Assembly (NCBI RefSeq): GCF_016648105.1
Contig: NZ_JACVVE010000003.1
Location: 163,894 to 227,893, forward strand
Direction: 5' to 3'
From: Pseudomonas sp. S31
GTDB taxonomy: Bacteria; Pseudomonadota; Gammaproteobacteria; Pseudomonadales; Pseudomonadaceae
Length of the DNA stretch: 64,000 nt
Under the pieces are notes generated by a model. It saw nothing but the letters and a program-made list of their open reading frames with translations, ran no database searches and was not told the origin of the DNA. Both the position numbers and the translations under genes were made by a program. Positions 9,553 to 17,758 of this stretch are shown one piece after another; position 1 is the stretch's first letter; every line of letters starts with the position of its first letter.

Positions 9553-9624
9553 ATTCTTCGCGGGTAAACCCGCTCCTACACGGCCAGCGCTGCCCTGTAG
9601 GAGCGGGTTTACCCGCGAATGGCC
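9553..9624. repeat. REP pair between urtA and urtB
   Basis: TTCGCGGGTAAACCCGCTCC with CTACA, then an 18-base loop, then the complement starting TGTAGGAGCGGGTTTACCCG. It lies between urtA and urtB in the middle of the operon, where a stable hairpin often protects the upstream mRNA of an abundant binding protein. Confidence 0.88.
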
Positions 9625-9631
9625 CCTACAC

Positions 9632-10897
9632 TCAGTTGGCCTTCACCGCATAATCCGGCCGCTTGTCGTTGCCCGGAATGAACGGGCTCCACGGCTGCGC
9701 CCGCAGTGGCTGCTCGGTTTCCCACACCACGCTGAACTGCCCGTCGTCCTGGATCTCGCCGATCATCACCGGCTTGTGCAGGTGATGGTTGGTCTTGTCC
9801 ATGGTCAGGGTGAAACCCGACGGCGCCTTGAAGGTCTGCCCGGCGAGGGCCTCGCGGACCTTGTCGACATCGGTGGACTTGGCCTTTTCCACTGCCTGCG
9901 CCCACATGTGGATGCCGACGTAGGTGGCCTCCATCGGGTCGTTGGTCACCGCCTTGTCGGCGCCCGGGAGGTTCTTGGCCTTGGCGTAGGCCTTCCAGTC
10001 GGCGACGAACTGCTGGTTGACCGGGTTGTCCACCGATTCGAAGTAGTTCCACGCCGCCAGGTGGCCGACCAGTGGCTTGGTGTCGATGCCGCGCAGTTCC
10101 TCCTCACCCACCGAGAAGGCCACCACCGGGACGTCGGTGGCCTTCAGGCCCTGGTTGGCCAGCTCCTTGTAGAACGGTACGTTGGAGTCGCCGTTGACGG
10201 TGGAGATCACTGCAGTCTTGCCGCCAGCGGAGAACTTCTTGATGTTGGCGACGATGGTCTGGTAGTCGGCGTGGCCGAACGGTGTGTACACCTCCTCGAT
10301 GTCCTTGTCGGCCACGCCCTTGCTATGCAGGAAGGCGCGCAGGATCTTGTTGGTGGTGCGCGGGTAGACATAATCGGTGCCCAGCAGGAAGAAGCGCTTG
10401 GCGCCACCGCCGTCCTCGCTCATCAGGTACTCGACCGCCGGGATGGCCTGCTGGTTGGGCGCCGCGCCGGTGTAGAAGACGTTCGGCGACATTTCCTCGC
10501 CTTCATACTGCACCGGGTAGAACAGCAGCCCATTGAGCTCCTCGAACACCGGCAGCACCGACTTGCGCGACACCGAGGTCCAGCAGCCGAACACCACGGC
10601 GACCTTGTCCTGGGTCAGCAGCTGGCGGCTCTTCTCGGCGAACAGCGGCCAGTTCGATGCCGGGTCCACCACCACCGGCTCGAGCAGCTTGCCATTGACC
10701 CCGCCCTTGGCGTTGATCTGCTCGATGGTCATCAGCGCCATGTCCTTGAGCGACGTCTCGGAAATCGCCATGGTCCCCGACAGCGAATGCAGGATGCCGA
10801 CCTTGATGGTCTCGGCGGCCTGGATGCTCCAGCTCAGGCCCATCGCTGCGATCGATGCGCTGAGGGTAAAGGCCTTGATCAGACTGCGACGCTTCAT
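9632..10897 (-). CDS. urtA: urea ABC transporter substrate-binding protein UrtA
   Basis: A 421-residue periplasmic binding protein of the Leu/amide family. The N-terminus MKRRSLIKAFTLSASIAAMG is a signal peptide with a twin-arginine-like start, ending near IQA-AETIKVG. The core begins IKVGILHSLSGTMAISE, and the late KTNHHLHKPVMIGEI segment is typical of UrtA, which binds urea and short amides. I chose the ATG at 10897; the alternative start 18 codons upstream precedes the signal peptide. It is the first gene of urtABCDE. A close match to a sigma-54 promoter lies 50 bases upstream, consistent with the nitrogen-limitation control known for this system. Confidence 0.95.
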   Translation of the reverse strand: MKRRSLIKAFTLSASIAAMGLSWSIQAAETIKVGILHSLSGTMAISETSLKDMALMTIEQINAKGGVNGKLLEPVVVDPASNWPLFAEKSRQLLTQDKVAVVFGCWTSVSRKSVLPVFEELNGLLFYPVQYEGEEMSPNVFYTGAAPNQQAIPAVEYLMSEDGGGAKRFFLLGTDYVYPRTTNKILRAFLHSKGVADKDIEEVYTPFGHADYQTIVANIKKFSAGGKTAVISTVNGDSNVPFYKELANQGLKATDVPVVAFSVGEEELRGIDTKPLVGHLAAWNYFESVDNPVNQQFVADWKAYAKAKNLPGADKAVTNDPMEATYVGIHMWAQAVEKAKSTDVDKVREALAGQTFKAPSGFTLTMDKTNHHLHKPVMIGEIQDDGQFSVVWETEQPLRAQPWSPFIPGNDKRPDYAVKAN

Positions 10898-10946
10898 GTG
10901 CTCTCTCCGCTGAGTTTTTATGGTGTTGGCCAAGCGGGAGGGGCGT

Positions 10947-10962
10947 TGCAAGGGGTGTGCCG
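10947..10962 (-). promoter_or_regulatory. sigma-54 promoter of urtA
   Basis: Read on the minus strand, CGGCAC-ACCCC-TTGCA matches the -24/-12 consensus TGGCAC-N5-TTGCW in all but the first base. It places transcription start about 40 bases before urtA. I found no clear full NtrC palindrome upstream, only a CACCAACC-like half site near 11030. Confidence 0.7.
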
Positions 10963-11056
10963 AGCGGCGAAATGGGCGGATTAGACGGGGTGTGCGAGGT
11001 TATAGGGCGTTGCGGCGGTCCAGGTTGGTGCCGGGAGGATGTGTATGCACAGCAAT

Positions 11057-11075
11057 GGGGCCGCGTAGCGGCCCC
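11057..11075 (-). terminator. hairpin after cycA
   Basis: GGGGCCGC-GTA-GCGGCCCC lies just beyond the cycA stop. The stem is a perfect 8 bp, but no T-run follows on the minus strand, so it may act as an mRNA 3' end stabiliser or a weak terminator. Confidence 0.5.
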
Positions 11076-11083
11076 CTGCTATA

Positions 11084-12490
11084 TCAGCCGTTACGCACAG
11101 CGCTGCGCGGATGGCGCTTGCTGCGCACGAACTGGTAGGTGATCGCCAGCACCACGAACCAGATCGGCGTGACCACCAGCGCCGCCCGGGTGTCGGCCTC
11201 CAGGCTCAGCAACACCAGGATGAAGGCGAAGAACACCAGGCACACATAGCACATGAAGCGCCCGCCGGGCATCTTGTAGCTCGACGCCTGGTGCAACGCA
11301 GCACGGTGCTTGCGGTAGTTCAGGTAGGACAGCAGGATCAGCGTCCAGACGAACATGAACAGCACCGCCGACACCGTGGTGACCAGGGTGAAGGCCGTGA
11401 CCACGTCGGGCACCAGGTAGATCAGCACCGCGCCCAGCAGCAGGCAGGTGCAGGAGAAGTACAGGCCGTTGGCCGGCACGGCGCGGCGCGACAGGCGCTC
11501 GAAGGCGCGTGGGGCATCGCCTTCCTGGGCCAGGCCGTAGAGCATGCGGCTGGTGGAGAACACGCCGCTATTGGCCGACGACGCCGCCGAGGTCAGCACC
11601 ACGAAGTTGATGATGCTCGCCGCCGCTGGCAGGCCGGCCAGCACGAACAGCTCGACGAACGGGCTCTTGCCCGGCACCACGTCGCGCCAGGGCGTCACGG
11701 CCATGATCGCCACCAGTGCCAGCACGTAGAACACGATGATCCGGATCGGGATCGAGTTGATCGCCCGTGGCAGGGTGCGCTCGGGGTTCTTCGCTTCGGC
11801 GGCGGTGGTGCCGACCAGTTCGATGCCGACGAAGGCGAACACGGCGATCTGGAAACCGGCGAAGAAGCCCATCAGGCCGTTGGGGAACATGCCGCCGTCG
11901 TTCCACAGGTTGGCCAGTTGCGCGGTGCTGCCGCTGGGCGAGGTGAAGCCGGTGACGACCATGTACAGGCCGGTGGCGACCAGGCCGAGAATGGCGACGA
12001 TCTTGATCAGGGCGAACCAGAACTCCAGCTCGCCGAACATCTTCACCGTCACCAGGTTCAGCGACAGCAACACGGCGACGCAGGTCAGCGCCGGTATCCA
12101 TTGCGGCAGGTCGGGGAACCAGAACTGCGTGTAGGCGGCGATCGCCACCACGTCGGCGATGCCGGTGACCACCCAGCAGAACCAGTAGGTCCAGCCGGTG
12201 AAGTAGCCGGCCCAGGGGCCTAGCAGGTCGGCGGAGAAATCGATGAACGACTTGTAGTTGAGGTTCGACAGCAGCAACTCGCCCATCGCTCGCATGACGA
12301 AGAACAGCATGAAGCCGATGATCATGTAGACGAAGATGATCGACGGGCCGGCCAGGCTGATGGTCTTGCCCGAGCCCATGAACAGGCCGGTGCCGATCGC
12401 GCCGCCGATGGCGATCAACTGGATGTGGCGGTTGGTCAGGTTGCGTTGCAGATGCTGGTCATCTGGCGCAGTGGGTGACGATTGGGTCAT
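11084..12490 (-). CDS. cycA: D-serine/D-alanine/glycine transporter
   Basis: A 468-residue APC-superfamily amino-acid permease with about twelve helices. Long stretches are virtually identical to E. coli CycA as I know it. These include RNLTNRHIQLIAIGGAIGTG at residues 15-34, the following FMGSGKTISLAGPSIIFVYM, WTYWFCWVVTGIADV, FVGIELVGTTAAE and SAASSANSGVFSTSRMLYGL. It imports glycine, D-alanine, D-serine and beta-alanine with protons across the inner membrane. The ATG at 12490 is 14 codons before the conserved RNLTNRH. It stands alone between urtA and the copper locus, with a hairpin on each side. Confidence 0.92.
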   Translation of the reverse strand: MTQSSPTAPDDQHLQRNLTNRHIQLIAIGGAIGTGLFMGSGKTISLAGPSIIFVYMIIGFMLFFVMRAMGELLLSNLNYKSFIDFSADLLGPWAGYFTGWTYWFCWVVTGIADVVAIAAYTQFWFPDLPQWIPALTCVAVLLSLNLVTVKMFGELEFWFALIKIVAILGLVATGLYMVVTGFTSPSGSTAQLANLWNDGGMFPNGLMGFFAGFQIAVFAFVGIELVGTTAAEAKNPERTLPRAINSIPIRIIVFYVLALVAIMAVTPWRDVVPGKSPFVELFVLAGLPAAASIINFVVLTSAASSANSGVFSTSRMLYGLAQEGDAPRAFERLSRRAVPANGLYFSCTCLLLGAVLIYLVPDVVTAFTLVTTVSAVLFMFVWTLILLSYLNYRKHRAALHQASSYKMPGGRFMCYVCLVFFAFILVLLSLEADTRAALVVTPIWFVVLAITYQFVRSKRHPRSAVRNG

Positions 12491-12600
12491 TAGGCTGCAT
12501 TCCCTTGAGAGTCAGTCTTCTTGTGTGAAATAGCCGGGTAGGCTAACACGGGCGTGCCAGATAGGGGCGCGACAGATCGACTCGACTTTTGGGTAGCAGG

Positions 12601-12662
12601 GTTTCGCCTGTGCCGGCCTCTTCGTGCCGAACCGCCGCGAAGAGGCCGGCACAGGCTGAAAC
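12601..12662. repeat. REP-like hairpin downstream of the copper locus
   Basis: GCCTGTGCCGGCCTCTTCG at 12606-12624 is complemented at 12638-12656. It abuts the PepSY gene stop and lies between that gene and the divergently oriented upstream end of cycA. Confidence 0.75.
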
Positions 12663-14030
12663 TCAGGCGCTGGCCAGCACCCGACGCCGCCTTACCACCA
12701 GGCTATCCACCACCCACATCACCAGCATCGACACCCCCACCAGCGGGAACATCACCCCGAGCACCAGCATCACGCCCACGGCGGTCTTCCAGCGTGGCAG
12801 GTCATGGCGCAGCGGTGGCACGCCCAGCCCACCCTCTGGCCTGCGCTTCCACCACATCACCAGCCCGCTCACCGACCCCAGCAGGATCATCAGGCACACC
12901 AGCAGGATGATGATCTGGTTCAACGGCCCGAACATCCGACCTTCGTGCAGCATCACCCCCAGTTCGGTGGCTCGCGCCACTGGGTTGTAGTCCGCCCAGC
13001 GCACGTCCGCCAGCACCTCGCCGGTGTACTGGTCGACATGCAGGGTGGCGTCGTTGCGCGGGTCGTCGGCGAACACCGAGAGGGTGAACACGCCGTCGGC
13101 GGTGGTCGGCAAGGTGATGCTGTAGCCCGGCTCGACCTGGCGTGCAGTGGCGATGTCCTCGACCTGCTGCAAGCTGACCTGCGGCGCGGCAGGCATGTCG
13201 GACATCATGTGGTGCCCGGCATGTTCGGCATGCGCGCCAGACTGTGGCATCGGCGTGTTTTCCATCGCCCATGGCACGGTCTGGCGATGCGCGCTGTTCA
13301 GCTCGCGCGCTTGTTGGTCCGACTTGGGCACGTCGTTCCACATGGCCGCCGGGAACGTGTTCCACACATCGGCATACTGCTTGCCCCACATTCCCGTCCA
13401 GGTCATGCCGCTGACCAGCATCAGCAACAGCAGCGCCGAGCCCCAGAACCCTGTCACCGCATGCAGGTCGCGCCACAGCACACGGCCCTTGGCACCGAGG
13501 CGCGGCCAAAGCACGCCCTTGCCGCCCCGTCCGCGCGGCCACCACAGGTACAGCCCGGACACCACCAGCACGATGCCCCAGCCTGCCGCCAGCTCCACCA
13601 GCCGGTCGCCGACCGTGCCGACCATCAGCTCGCCATGCAGCGCCCGGGCAATCGCCTGCAGGTTTTGCTTGCCATCCTGCTCGCCGAGGACCTTGCCGCT
13701 GTATGGGTCGACGAACACGTTCAGCTCGCGGCCGCCGTCATGCACCACGAACTGCGCGCTGCGCTCGGCGTCGAGCGGCGGCAGGTATTGGCCGACATGG
13801 CCCTTCGGGTAAGCCTTGGCGACTTCGGCCAGCAAGGCATCGGCGGTCTGTCGATGGTGACCGGCCTCGACCACCATCAGGTCGCGATACATCCACGGAT
13901 CGAGCTGTGGCTTGAACAGGTAGATGATCCCGGTGAGCGCCAGCAGGATCATGAAAGGGGCGACGAACAGCCCGGCATAGAAATGCCAGCGCCAGGCCAG
14001 GTTGTAGAAGGAAACACGTGTTCCGCTCAT
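12663..14030 (-). CDS. PepSY-associated transmembrane protein of the copper locus
   Basis: A 455-residue inner-membrane protein of the PepSY_TM (iron-regulated membrane protein) family. Helix 1 is in WHFYAGLFVAPFMILLALTGIIYLF (about residues 14-40), with further helices near 145-165, 195-215, 365-390 and 410-440. A large periplasmic loop (about 215-360) carries a Met/His-rich run (AHAEHAGHHMMSDM near 260-275) and two PepSY-like segments. Relatives are thought to reduce or move metals taken up by TonB receptors. The Met/His loop and the receptor 57 bases upstream suggest copper rather than iron. It is the last gene of a five-gene leftward run from 17597. The function is inferred. Confidence 0.8.
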   Translation of the reverse strand: MSGTRVSFYNLAWRWHFYAGLFVAPFMILLALTGIIYLFKPQLDPWMYRDLMVVEAGHHRQTADALLAEVAKAYPKGHVGQYLPPLDAERSAQFVVHDGGRELNVFVDPYSGKVLGEQDGKQNLQAIARALHGELMVGTVGDRLVELAAGWGIVLVVSGLYLWWPRGRGGKGVLWPRLGAKGRVLWRDLHAVTGFWGSALLLLMLVSGMTWTGMWGKQYADVWNTFPAAMWNDVPKSDQQARELNSAHRQTVPWAMENTPMPQSGAHAEHAGHHMMSDMPAAPQVSLQQVEDIATARQVEPGYSITLPTTADGVFTLSVFADDPRNDATLHVDQYTGEVLADVRWADYNPVARATELGVMLHEGRMFGPLNQIIILLVCLMILLGSVSGLVMWWKRRPEGGLGVPPLRHDLPRWKTAVGVMLVLGVMFPLVGVSMLVMWVVDSLVVRRRRVLASA

Positions 14031-14087
14031 GGGAACCTCCTGTTTGACCAGCTGAGGGCGCGCCCGTGGACGCGCCCGTTGTTGTTG

Positions 14088-16145
14088 TCAGAAGCTCAAA
14101 TCGACCTTGGTCCAGAAGGTCCGGCCTGGCTCGTTCACCGGCTGTGGATCTATGGCCGGGTAGCCGAACCCGGCGTTCCCGGCCAGGTTCAGGTGCTCGG
14201 CGTAGGTCTTGTCGAACAGGTTGTCGACCCCTGCGCTGAGCTTGAGGTTGTGGTTCACCTTGTAGGTGCCGTTGAGCGAGAACACGCCGAAGCCGGCGCT
14301 CTTGTCGTAGTCCTTGCCGACCACGTTGCCCTGGCTTTCGGCGATGCGGTTCTGCGCCGCCACCAGCCGCCAGAGCGCGCCGGCACTCCAGCTATCGCGG
14401 CTGTAGGTCAGGCCCAGGCGGCTCTCCAGTGGCGGCATCTGCGGCAGCGCCTTACCGTCGCTGCTGTTCTTGCCCCAGGCGTAGGCCAGGGTGGCATCGG
14501 CCTTCCACTGTTCGGTCAGCTTGTAGGCCGCGCCCAGCTCACCGCCCATGATGCGTGCGTCGATGTTCTGCGCCTGGGAGGTGCTCATGCCCATCATCGC
14601 GCTGCGATAGTCGAACAGGATGTAGTCGCGGATCTGCCCGAGATAACCCGATGCCCAGGCTTCCAGGCGCGCGTCGCGGTACTGGATGCCGAAATCGAGC
14701 TGGGTGGTCTTCTCCGGCTTGATGCTGTCGAAGGCGTTGACCGAGCCGCTAGGCCCCTGGTCCGGGGAGAACAGCTCCCAGTAGTCGGGGAAGCGCTGGG
14801 CATGGCCGAGGCCGATGTAAGCAGTGGCAGGCAGTGCCGTCAGGTCATGCTCGTAGCGCACGAAACCGCTGGGCAGGGTGTCGGCGCGGGTATTGCCTGC
14901 GGTCGCGCTGTCGTCGCGAAAATCCCGCGCCGAGGCGCGGTCCAGGCGCAGACCGGTGATCACGCGGTCCTCGCCCGTGGCGTACCAGGTCAGTTCACCG
15001 AACGCACCGTAGTTGTGGAAATCGGCGTCCTTGGTCCAAGGCAGGTTCTTGTAGGTGTCGACGCCCATTGCGCTGCGCGCGCGGTGCTCGTTGGTCTGCG
15101 CGTCGAGGCCGCTGATCAGTTGCACGTCGGCCCAGCGCCAGGTGGCCTTGATCCGCGCGCCCAAGGTGCGGCGGTCGACGGCAGCGGCCATGGGGCCGGC
15201 CATCATGCCGGTGCCCGATGGCGTGCGCAGGCTGTAGTTGTCCATCACATGGTCGGCGTAGTTGTAGTAGACCTGTGCCTCGACCTTGTCGAGCACCTCG
15301 CCGAGGTTGGACTTCTCGAATCGCAAGCCCAGGCTTTCGCGCTTGAACTGCGCGCCATCCATGCCACGCCCGGCATAGCGTGCCTCGCCATCGCCCTTGC
15401 CCGCGGTGAGCTCGAGCAGGGTGTCGGCGTCGGGCGTCCAGCCCAGGGTGATGTCGCCGTTCCATTTGTCCCAGCGCGACGGCACGGTGTCACCGTTGCC
15501 ATCGTGGTAGTCGTCCGAACGCGACTGGTTGCCGACGAAGCGCGCGTAGCCCTGGCTGTTGCCCGCTGCGGCGTCGAGCACCTTGTCGAAGCGGCCGTTG
15601 GAACCGGCCAGGAGGCTTGCGTTGACGCGGCTGCCGAGGGTGCCGAACTTCTCCGGTTCACGCTCGAAGAGGATGGTGCCAGCCGAGCCGCCGGGGCCCC
15701 AGATCACGCTTTGCGGGCCCTTGATCACGGTGAGGCGGTCGTAGGTTTCCGGCGAGATGTACGAGGTCGGGGCGTCCATGCGGTTGGGGCAGGCGCCGAG
15801 CATCACGCCGCCGTTGGTGAGGATGTTCAAGCGTGAGCCGAACATGCCGCGCAGTACCGGGTCGCCATTGGTGCCGCCGGCGCGGATGGCCGAGAAGCCG
15901 GGGATGGTTTTCAGGTAGTCGGCACCATCGCTGGCCGGTACTGGCTGGCGAGGGTCCTTGGGGTTGGTGACCACGGTCAGCGGCGAGCTCGGCGCCAGGG
16001 CGGTGATCACCGTCGGGCTCAGCTCGGCGTCATGGCCCTCATGGCCAGGGTCGGCGGCCAGGGCCATGGGCGCGAGCAGCGAGCCGCACAGTGCGGCGAA
16101 TGTCCCTCGCAGGAAGGGAGCTGAAACAGGGGTGCAGCCGGACAT
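14088..16145 (-). CDS. oprC: TonB-dependent copper receptor, OprC/NosA type
   Basis: A 685-residue outer-membrane receptor with a signal peptide (PFLRGTFAALCGSLLAPMAL, cut near ALA-AD). The plug domain has SDGADYLKTIPGFSAIRAGG, GDPVLRGMFGSRLNILTNGG and the characteristic LGACPNRMDAPTSYISPETY, which I associate with OprC and NosA copper receptors. A 22-strand-type barrel ends in ...TFWTKVDLSF with the usual terminal phenylalanine. A GHEGHD motif sits just after the signal peptide. It imports copper into the periplasm with TonB energy. The neighbours (PCuAC chaperone, His/Met-rich DUF2946 proteins, PepSY protein) support copper. The symbol follows the P. aeruginosa name; orthology is inferred. 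Confidence 0.88.
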   Translation of the reverse strand: MSGCTPVSAPFLRGTFAALCGSLLAPMALAADPGHEGHDAELSPTVITALAPSSPLTVVTNPKDPRQPVPASDGADYLKTIPGFSAIRAGGTNGDPVLRGMFGSRLNILTNGGVMLGACPNRMDAPTSYISPETYDRLTVIKGPQSVIWGPGGSAGTILFEREPEKFGTLGSRVNASLLAGSNGRFDKVLDAAAGNSQGYARFVGNQSRSDDYHDGNGDTVPSRWDKWNGDITLGWTPDADTLLELTAGKGDGEARYAGRGMDGAQFKRESLGLRFEKSNLGEVLDKVEAQVYYNYADHVMDNYSLRTPSGTGMMAGPMAAAVDRRTLGARIKATWRWADVQLISGLDAQTNEHRARSAMGVDTYKNLPWTKDADFHNYGAFGELTWYATGEDRVITGLRLDRASARDFRDDSATAGNTRADTLPSGFVRYEHDLTALPATAYIGLGHAQRFPDYWELFSPDQGPSGSVNAFDSIKPEKTTQLDFGIQYRDARLEAWASGYLGQIRDYILFDYRSAMMGMSTSQAQNIDARIMGGELGAAYKLTEQWKADATLAYAWGKNSSDGKALPQMPPLESRLGLTYSRDSWSAGALWRLVAAQNRIAESQGNVVGKDYDKSAGFGVFSLNGTYKVNHNLKLSAGVDNLFDKTYAEHLNLAGNAGFGYPAIDPQPVNEPGRTFWTKVDLSF

Positions 16146-16211
16146 AGTGATTCCAGTCGATCAGTCATGAGTGGGCGCGAAGCCTCTTGGCTCCGTGCGA
16201 TACCGGGGGTG

Positions 16212-16649
16212 TCAGACGCTGATCGAAAGGGGCGGCGCGCGGCTGCGCGCACCAGGGAATACAGCCTGCCGGGCGTGGCCCTGGCGTGTGGGCGCGGCAG
16301 TGAGGGTAATGGGAGCGGCGCTGGCGACGCTGAGCGGGCTGAGGGTTTGCGGCAGCGCGGGGCAATTGAACAACAGGCTGCAGTAGCCGCATTTTTCCCA
16401 CATCACATGCAGCTGGCCATCGTTGCCGTGGCCGTGATGGGAGTCGCTGCCGTGGGCGTGGGCCGCAGGCATGGACATCGACATGTCCATCGGCATGCTC
16501 ATGCCGGCGTGGTGGTCCATCGGCATCGACTGGGAAATCAGTGGGCCGATGAAGATCATCCACATGGCGAACAGGCTCAGCCAGCCGCCACCGACGCGCC
16601 TGCGTTCAGGGCGGGAGGTAGGGCTGTGGCTGTTGCGCGGCAGGCTCAT
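16212..16649 (-). CDS. DUF2946 protein with Met/His-rich metal-binding region
   Basis: A 145-residue secreted or membrane-tethered protein. A hydrophobic segment (WLSLFAMWMIFIGPLIS, about residues 23-39) is followed by a run very rich in methionine and histidine (SMPMDHHAGMSMPMDMSMSM, then AHAHGSDSHHGHG). A CGYC pair near residue 80 follows. Such Met/His clusters bind Cu(I)/Cu(II). DUF2946 genes are common beside copper receptors, but their role is unproven. I chose the ATG at 16649; a GTG at 16661 would add four residues. It lies between the PCuAC chaperone and the receptor, 26 bases after the former, so it is probably cotranscribed. Confidence 0.75.
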   Translation of the reverse strand: MSLPRNSHSPTSRPERRRVGGGWLSLFAMWMIFIGPLISQSMPMDHHAGMSMPMDMSMSMPAAHAHGSDSHHGHGNDGQLHVMWEKCGYCSLLFNCPALPQTLSPLSVASAAPITLTAAPTRQGHARQAVFPGARSRAPPLSISV

Positions 16650-16675
16650 GCTGGCGAGCACCTGTCAGCTAGCGG

Positions 16676-17161
16676 TCAGTGCGCGTGTTCGTGAGCCTGC
16701 GGCTGGTCCGCCGGCGCCTGCTTCTGCACGGCCACCTCGACGGTGATGTCACCGGCCTTTTCGAAGTGCAGGGTCAGCGGGAAGCGCTTGCCATCGCCGA
16801 GCAGGCTGCGGTCCTTGGGCTGCATGAGCATCACGTGGTAGGCGCTGGGGGCGAAGGTCAGGTCCTTGCCGGCAGGCACCACCACGCTTTGCACCTGCTG
16901 CATCTGCATGGCGCCGCTGGCGCTCATGGTGTGCTCGTGCAACTGCGCATCGTCACTGATCGGGCTGTCGACGCCCAACAGACGGTCATCGGCCTTGCCA
17001 TTGTTGTGCACGATGAAATAGGCGGCGACATTGGGCGCATTGGGCGGTAGTTGCAGCGACCACGGGTGGGCGATGTGCAGGTCGCCCACGGTGTATTCAT
17101 GTGCGTTGGCGTAGGCGCCGGGCAGCAGCAGGGCAGCCAGTACGAGAGCTTGCTTGAGCAT
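16676..17161 (-). CDS. periplasmic copper chaperone PCu(A)C
   Basis: A 161-residue secreted protein. The signal peptide is MLKQALVLAALLLPGAYANA, then HEYTVGDLHIAHPWSLQLPP. The copper-binding signature of the family, H-x(10)-M-x(21)-H-x-M, is visible as HEHTMSASGAMQM ... SAYHVMLM. The last residues (QAHEHAH) add a histidine tail. PCuAC proteins carry Cu(I) in the periplasm and deliver it to cytochrome oxidase assembly factors or other acceptors. It is the second gene of the copper run, 46 bases after the first DUF2946 gene. Its partner receptor is two genes downstream. Confidence 0.88.
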   Translation of the reverse strand: MLKQALVLAALLLPGAYANAHEYTVGDLHIAHPWSLQLPPNAPNVAAYFIVHNNGKADDRLLGVDSPISDDAQLHEHTMSASGAMQMQQVQSVVVPAGKDLTFAPSAYHVMLMQPKDRSLLGDGKRFPLTLHFEKAGDITVEVAVQKQAPADQPQAHEHAH

Positions 17162-17207
17162 GGTGAGTCTCCGATCTGTTCAGGTTCAGGCAGACAGCGT
17201 GATGAAC

Positions 17208-17597
17208 TCAGACCAGTGGAGAGGCACGGGGATTGAGCGCAGGCCATAGCTGGCGCGGCGTCGGTTGGTAGCTGGCGGCTGGTGGCGCATGCCCGGCCAG
17301 CAGCGTGGGCGGGTTGTGCAGCTGTGGCGGGTAGCCCGGCAGGGCCAGCAGCGGCGCGCCAGCGGAACAGCACCAGCAATGCTGCATGCTGGAGTGGTCG
17401 TCGTTTTGCGTGCCGAGGTCGATCTTGGCCAGGGCCTGGACATCGACTTTGGCCTTGCCGGCCATGCTGGAACAGAAAGCCCCCCACAGCAGCTGCTCCG
17501 CCGGGCCCTTGGGCGCGGCAGAAGACAGCGGCATGGCCAGCAGGTTGAACAGCACTGCAAGGCAGGCTATCCAGGCAATGTGCCGACGTGGGGGCAT
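17208..17597 (-). CDS. DUF2946 protein with CWCC motif, first gene of the copper locus
   Basis: A 129-residue protein with an N-terminal signal or anchor (HIAWIACLAVLFNLLAMPLS, about residues 6-25). It has a short central region with CSSMAG and the tight cysteine cluster HCWCCSAG near 73-80. The tail is proline-rich and disordered-looking. It belongs to the same DUF2946 family as the gene at 16212-16649 but lacks the long Met/His run. The cysteine cluster could hold copper; this is an inference. It heads the leftward run that continues with PCuAC, DUF2946, the receptor and the PepSY protein. The upstream region contains an AGTATA (TATACT on the coding strand) that could be a -10 element. Confidence 0.72.
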   Translation of the reverse strand: MPPRRHIAWIACLAVLFNLLAMPLSSAAPKGPAEQLLWGAFCSSMAGKAKVDVQALAKIDLGTQNDDHSSMQHCWCCSAGAPLLALPGYPPQLHNPPTLLAGHAPPAASYQPTPRQLWPALNPRASPLV

Positions 17598-17708
17598 GGA
17601 GAGATCCGGTCAGGAATCGTGGGCGGTATTGTAAGGCGGAGTATAGGTAAAAATGTGCGGGTGCGGTGAAGTGACGCAGGTGGGCAGGTGAAGCGGTGTC
17701 GCCTGCCT

Positions 17709-17740
17709 CGCGGGCAAGTCGCCGCTGCGACTTGCCCGCG
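17709..17740. repeat. short perfect palindrome, REP variant
   Basis: CGCGGGCAAGTCGC at 17709-17722 and its exact complement at 17727-17740 around CGCT. It shares the CGCGGGCAAG/CTTGCCCGCG half of another local REP variant at 28869-28914. It lies between the first copper gene and the stomatin-like gene. Confidence 0.75.
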
Positions 17741-17758
17741 AAAGGACGTGAATCAAGT

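Noticed and set aside
12804..15836. 1010-codon open frame on the plus strand
   Set aside because: Antisense to the PepSY and copper receptor genes; repetitive His/Gln/Arg composition is typical of shadows in this GC range.
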